DNA from: Gammaproteobacteria bacterium | Lineage (GTDB): Bacteria > Pseudomonadota > Gammaproteobacteria > UBA4575 | Length of the DNA: 7,968 nt | Direction of reading: 5' to 3' | Assembly: GCA_028281205.1 (NCBI GenBank) | Contig: JANQKJ010000016.1 | Coordinates: 1 to 7,968 of the forward strand | Shown: positions 5,411 through 7,968 of the stretch, piece after piece | Position numbering within the stretch: position 1 is the stretch's first letter | Layout of the letters: each line of letters opens with the position of its first letter | Program-made: the position numbers and the translations under genes | Notes under the pieces: model-generated | Told to the model about the DNA's origin: nothing | Seen by the model: only the letters and a program-made list of their open reading frames with translations | Database searches by the model: none

Positions 5411-6304
5411 ATGCCTAAGCCAACTGCTTATTTAATTGACTCCAGTATTTATGTTTTCCGCGCCTGGTACACGCTACCGGATAGTTTACGCAACGGTGAT
5501 GGTGAGCCCGTAAATGCAGTCTATGGCTTTATTGATTTTGTCGCTAGCTTTTTAGAAGAAACTAAAGCCACGCATGCATCGTTTGCATTTGACCAAAGTC
5601 TAACCAGCTCTTTTCGTAATACTATTTATCCTCCCTATAAAGCTAACCGGGAGCCAGCACCTGATGAGTTGAAACGACAATTTGAATATTGTCGCCGCTT
5701 TATTGAAGCAGCAGGGTTTCCTTTACTAAGCAGTGATCGTTATGAAGCAGATGATTTGATTGGCACAGCAGCAACTCACGCCCGTTCACAAGGTCATAAA
5801 ATTACTATTCTGAGTGCAGATAAGGATTTAGCTCAATTAATTGACGAGCATGACACTTTATGGGACTACGCAAGAAACAGAAAATTTAACCCTAAAAAAG
5901 TCAAAGAGCATTTTGGGGTAAGGCCTGATCAAATTGCAGACCAGTTAGCCATCGCAGGGGACAAAGTTGATAATATCCCCGGTGTGCCTGGTGTTGGAAT
6001 GACAACTGCGGCACGCTTATTAACTAAATTTGAAAACATAGAAGGCTTACTGGAAAATATTTCTGCAATTAGTGACATGGGTATTCGTGGTGCCAAACGC
6101 ATACAAGGGCTAATTGATGAACACCAGGAGATGATTTTATTGTGTAAAAAACTCACACAAATAAAATGTGATGCTGAAACTGTCAATAAAGATTTAGAGT
6201 TACAACGTAGCCAATGTGATTACAGTGAACTTGATGAACTTTTCAGCGAGATTGGTTTTGGTAATTTACGCCGCGAAAAATGGAAAAAGCTACTCGCTAA
6301 TTAA
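5411..6304 (+). CDS. Stand-alone 5'-3' exonuclease / flap nuclease (Pol I N-terminal domain type, Xni-like)
   Basis: A 297-residue protein with the fold of the 5'-nuclease domain of DNA polymerase I and of ExoIX/Xni: an N-terminal PIN-like nuclease domain and an H3TH DNA-binding domain. Acidic residues at the expected metal sites are Asp10 (LIDSS), Asp61 (FAFDQS), Glu112/Asp114/Asp115 (YEADDLIG), Asp137/Asp139 (SADKDL) and Asp184/Asp187 (GDKVDNIPGVPGVG). The arch region has YPPYKANR (73-80). The H3TH part is GDKVDNIPGVPGVGMTTAAR. With the full acidic set it should be active on 5' flaps or RNA primers, assisting Okazaki fragment processing and repair. It is longer than E. coli Xni (251 aa), and no polymerase domain follows, so neither xni nor polA is assigned. 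It ends 11 bp before the convergent hemH; no hairpin is visible between them. Confidence 0.92.
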   Translation: MPKPTAYLIDSSIYVFRAWYTLPDSLRNGDGEPVNAVYGFIDFVASFLEETKATHASFAFDQSLTSSFRNTIYPPYKANREPAPDELKRQFEYCRRFIEAAGFPLLSSDRYEADDLIGTAATHARSQGHKITILSADKDLAQLIDEHDTLWDYARNRKFNPKKVKEHFGVRPDQIADQLAIAGDKVDNIPGVPGVGMTTAARLLTKFENIEGLLENISAISDMGIRGAKRIQGLIDEHQEMILLCKKLTQIKCDAETVNKDLELQRSQCDYSELDELFSEIGFGNLRREKWKKLLAN

Positions 6305-6315
6305 ATCAAGTTTAT

Positions 6316-7416
6316 TTATTGACTGGCACCCAAACGCATAGCTAACTGCTTTTGTAATTGCTTTTCTTGTAAGGTTAATTCAGCTTGTTTATCCAACTGC
6401 CAACCCTGAAGATTTTTTAAAATCAATTGATATAAGGCTTCAATGTGCTCATCAATAGCATTCAAGGCAGGAATGTAATTGAATGACTCTCCACCGGCTT
6501 GCATGAATATATCTCGATTTAACATATCAATTTCTTCAAGTGTTTCTACACAATCTGCAGAAAAGCCCGGACAGAATACATCCACTGATTTGATGCCCTC
6601 TTTAGGCATTGCCTCTAATGTTTTATCGGTATAAGGCTGTAACCATTCTTCACGGCCAAAACGAGACTGAAATGTAAGACGCCACTGCTTATCTTCCAGT
6701 TCAAGTTTTTGCGCAATCAGTCGCGCGGTTTTATAGCATTGGCAATGATAAGGGTCACCCGCGGTTAAATATCGCTTGGGTAAACCATGAAATGAAAATA
6801 ATAATACTTGGCCTTGTTGCTGAGATGCCCAATGTTTTTTGATTCTATTCGCGCAGGCATCAATATACCGAGTGTCATCAGCATATTGATTAACAAACCT
6901 TAGCTCAGGCATCCAGCGTAATTTTTTAAATACATTGGCAAGTGCATCAAATGTTGAGCCACTGGTCGATCCAGAATACTGTGGGTATAGAGGCAACACT
7001 AGTAAGCGAGTAATATTTTTATTTTGCATATTGAGCAATGCGGACTCAATTGATGGCGAGCCATAACGCATGGCAAAATCAATTTCGATATGATCGAGTT
7101 GGTGTTGGTTTAATTTATTCTTTAGACCTGCTAATTGTGCCTTAGTGTGCACCATTAATGGTGAGCCATTTTCAGTCCAAATTTTTGCATAAGTTGCTGC
7201 ACTGCTTTTAGGTCTTACACGCAAAATGACAAGATTAAGTACTAACCACCATAATGGACGCGGGAATTCTACTACTCGTGGATCCCATAAAAACTCCCCC
7301 AAATACTTCCGCAAAGCAGTGGGGGTAGCAGCATCCGGTGTCCCCAAGTTGGTAATTAACACGCCTAGCTTTTGCGTTGCGGCGTGGTCGTAATCACTTT
7401 TCCCTATGTACTTCAT
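6316..7416 (-). CDS. hemH: Ferrochelatase
   Basis: HemH inserts ferrous iron into protoporphyrin IX, the last step of heme synthesis. From the ATG at 7416 it has 366 residues. Family motifs are GVLITNLGTPDAATPTALRK (18-37), WDPRVVEFPRPLWW (44-57), IWTENGSPL (79-87), MRYGSPS (116-122), LPLYPQYSGSTSGS (141-154), FSFHGLPKRY with His210 (metal/porphyrin site), FQSRFGREEWLQPYTD and CPGFSADCVETLEEI with Glu291. Cysteines in YHCQC (225, 227) and CPGFSADC (282, 289) are conserved in many proteobacterial enzymes; whether they bind a [2Fe-2S] cluster cannot be told. The last 30 residues (337-366) form a Gln/Lys/Leu-rich, probably helical tail beyond the core. A TTG start at 7458 would add 14 residues with no support. 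Neither start has a clear Shine-Dalgarno. The HNH gene lies 67 bp upstream on the same strand. Confidence 0.95.
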   Translation of the reverse strand: MKYIGKSDYDHAATQKLGVLITNLGTPDAATPTALRKYLGEFLWDPRVVEFPRPLWWLVLNLVILRVRPKSSAATYAKIWTENGSPLMVHTKAQLAGLKNKLNQHQLDHIEIDFAMRYGSPSIESALLNMQNKNITRLLVLPLYPQYSGSTSGSTFDALANVFKKLRWMPELRFVNQYADDTRYIDACANRIKKHWASQQQGQVLLFSFHGLPKRYLTAGDPYHCQCYKTARLIAQKLELEDKQWRLTFQSRFGREEWLQPYTDKTLEAMPKEGIKSVDVFCPGFSADCVETLEEIDMLNRDIFMQAGGESFNYIPALNAIDEHIEALYQLILKNLQGWQLDKQAELTLQEKQLQKQLAMRLGASQ

Positions 7417-7473
7417 GTCTAATAGATAGTTAAGTATGCAAAAGAAGACAGCATACAACGAGTGAGGGATATA

Positions 7474-7487
7474 CTAAAAGTTTTTAG
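7474..7487. repeat. Short A/T palindrome at the end of the HNH gene
   Basis: CTAAAA and TTTTAG flank a 2-bp centre and overlap the HNH stop codon. It is too short and AT-rich for a good terminator, so transcription from the HNH gene may continue into hemH. Confidence 0.3.
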
Positions 7488-7968
7488 GAAAACTCGCGCA
7501 ACCTTGCGTGTAAAGGACTTGTACGTGGGAAGTGCGCGAGTAAAAATTTCATTTGATCCGCCATCACTCTGCGGCCCTGTAAATAAATATACTCGGCATG
7601 AGTGGGTACAAAAGGCACGGCCAGAAGCTGCATTCTTGCCTGCTCCGGCGTGCGATTAGCTTTTTGGTTATTACAACGTTTACATGCAGTAACAACATTC
7701 TTCCATGTATCCTCACCACCCTGGCTAATTGGCGTCACATGATCGCGGGATAAATCCCTGCGACCAAATCGCTCGCCACAATACAAGCATAAGTGAGCAT
7801 CACGTTTAAAAAGGGTTTGATTATTTAATGGCGGGACATAACTTTCGTGTAAAGATCTATTACTGCCGTAGGTGGCGATAATAGAGTTGACTTCAATATA
7901 GCTGTGCAGGCCAGTTTTTGCGTTAATACCACCGTGAACGATATAAAGGGGTTCACCACACGCGTAGG
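7484..7968 (-). CDS. HNH endonuclease, 5' end cut by window edge
   Basis: The minus strand is open from the window edge to a TAA at 7484-7486, about 161 residues; an internal TTG at 7786 is not a start. The N-terminal visible part reads YACGEPLYIVHGGINAKTG, then SYIEVNSIIATYGS and SYVPPLNNQTLFKRDAHLC. The HNH core follows: CLYCGE (first zinc-binding pair), LSRDHVTPISQGGED (catalytic His in RDHV), WKNVVTACKRCNNQKANRTP (Asn in NVV, second CxxC, final His-position residue Asn). The end is MQLLAVPFVPTHAEYI ... RRVMADQMKFLLAHF. This matches a stand-alone chromosomal HNH family of about 180-190 residues common in Proteobacteria, with no experimentally fixed role that I know. No partner methylase, toxin immunity gene or phage gene is visible. 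It reads in the same direction as hemH. Confidence 0.88.
   Translation of the reverse strand, partial: YACGEPLYIVHGGINAKTGLHSYIEVNSIIATYGSNRSLHESYVPPLNNQTLFKRDAHLCLYCGERFGRRDLSRDHVTPISQGGEDTWKNVVTACKRCNNQKANRTPEQARMQLLAVPFVPTHAEYIYLQGRRVMADQMKFLLAHFPRTSPLHARLREFS

Noticed and set aside
7416..7458. TTG start for hemH adding 14 residues
   Set aside because: No ribosome site; homologues start close to the MKY at 7416. The hydrophobic extension is not convincing as a signal.
7462..7659. Plus-strand 65-codon frame at the right end
   Set aside because: It lies almost wholly antisense to the HNH gene and has no domain resemblance.
1..7968. Defence island, prophage or mobile element
   Set aside because: No integrase, transposase, restriction or toxin-antitoxin pair is visible; the lone HNH gene is not enough.

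Overview
The window looks like a chromosomal housekeeping segment of a gammaproteobacterium with moderately low GC. The proteins match gammaproteobacterial versions of RNase PH, RdgB, HemW, L31, HemH and a small CPXCG zinc-ribbon protein. The yicC/rph divergence and the rph-rdgB-hemW order are familiar in Proteobacteria. Genus cannot be read from the sequence. I see no transposase, integrase, CRISPR array, tRNA or rRNA.

Left part (1-3088): the start of yicC lies on the minus strand, cut by the window edge, and faces away from a tight plus-strand cluster rph - rdgB - hemW - CPXCG protein. These probably form one transcript. rph ends 20 bp before rdgB, rdgB ends 4 bp before hemW, and hemW overlaps the small gene by one base (TAATG). 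The themes are RNA 3'-end processing and turnover (YicC, RNase PH), clean-up of damaged nucleotides (RdgB) and heme handling (HemW).

Middle (3089-3490): about 400 bp without a gene, AT-rich (roughly 23% GC at its core). It carries a cluster of DnaA-box sequences: three exact TTATNCACA matches, one match to the looser TTWTNCACA, and one 8/9 match. Three boxes are packed into 35 bp just upstream of the rpmE promoter. This is the most notable non-coding feature. It could be a DnaA-titrating or DnaA-reactivating locus, a DnaA-controlled promoter, or less likely an origin.

Right part (3491-6304, plus strand): rpmE (zinc-type ribosomal protein L31), an outer-membrane-type M48 metalloprotease lipoprotein with a LysM-like tail, a strong hairpin terminator, and a free-standing 5'-3' exonuclease of the Pol I N-terminal/Xni type.

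Right end (6316-7968, minus strand): hemH (ferrochelatase), converging on the exonuclease gene, and upstream of it the 3' part of an HNH endonuclease gene that runs off the window. HemW and HemH place two heme-related genes in the same 8 kb on opposite strands. No clearly new multi-gene system is visible; the DnaA-box cluster and the uncharacterised small and HNH proteins are the items worth following up.
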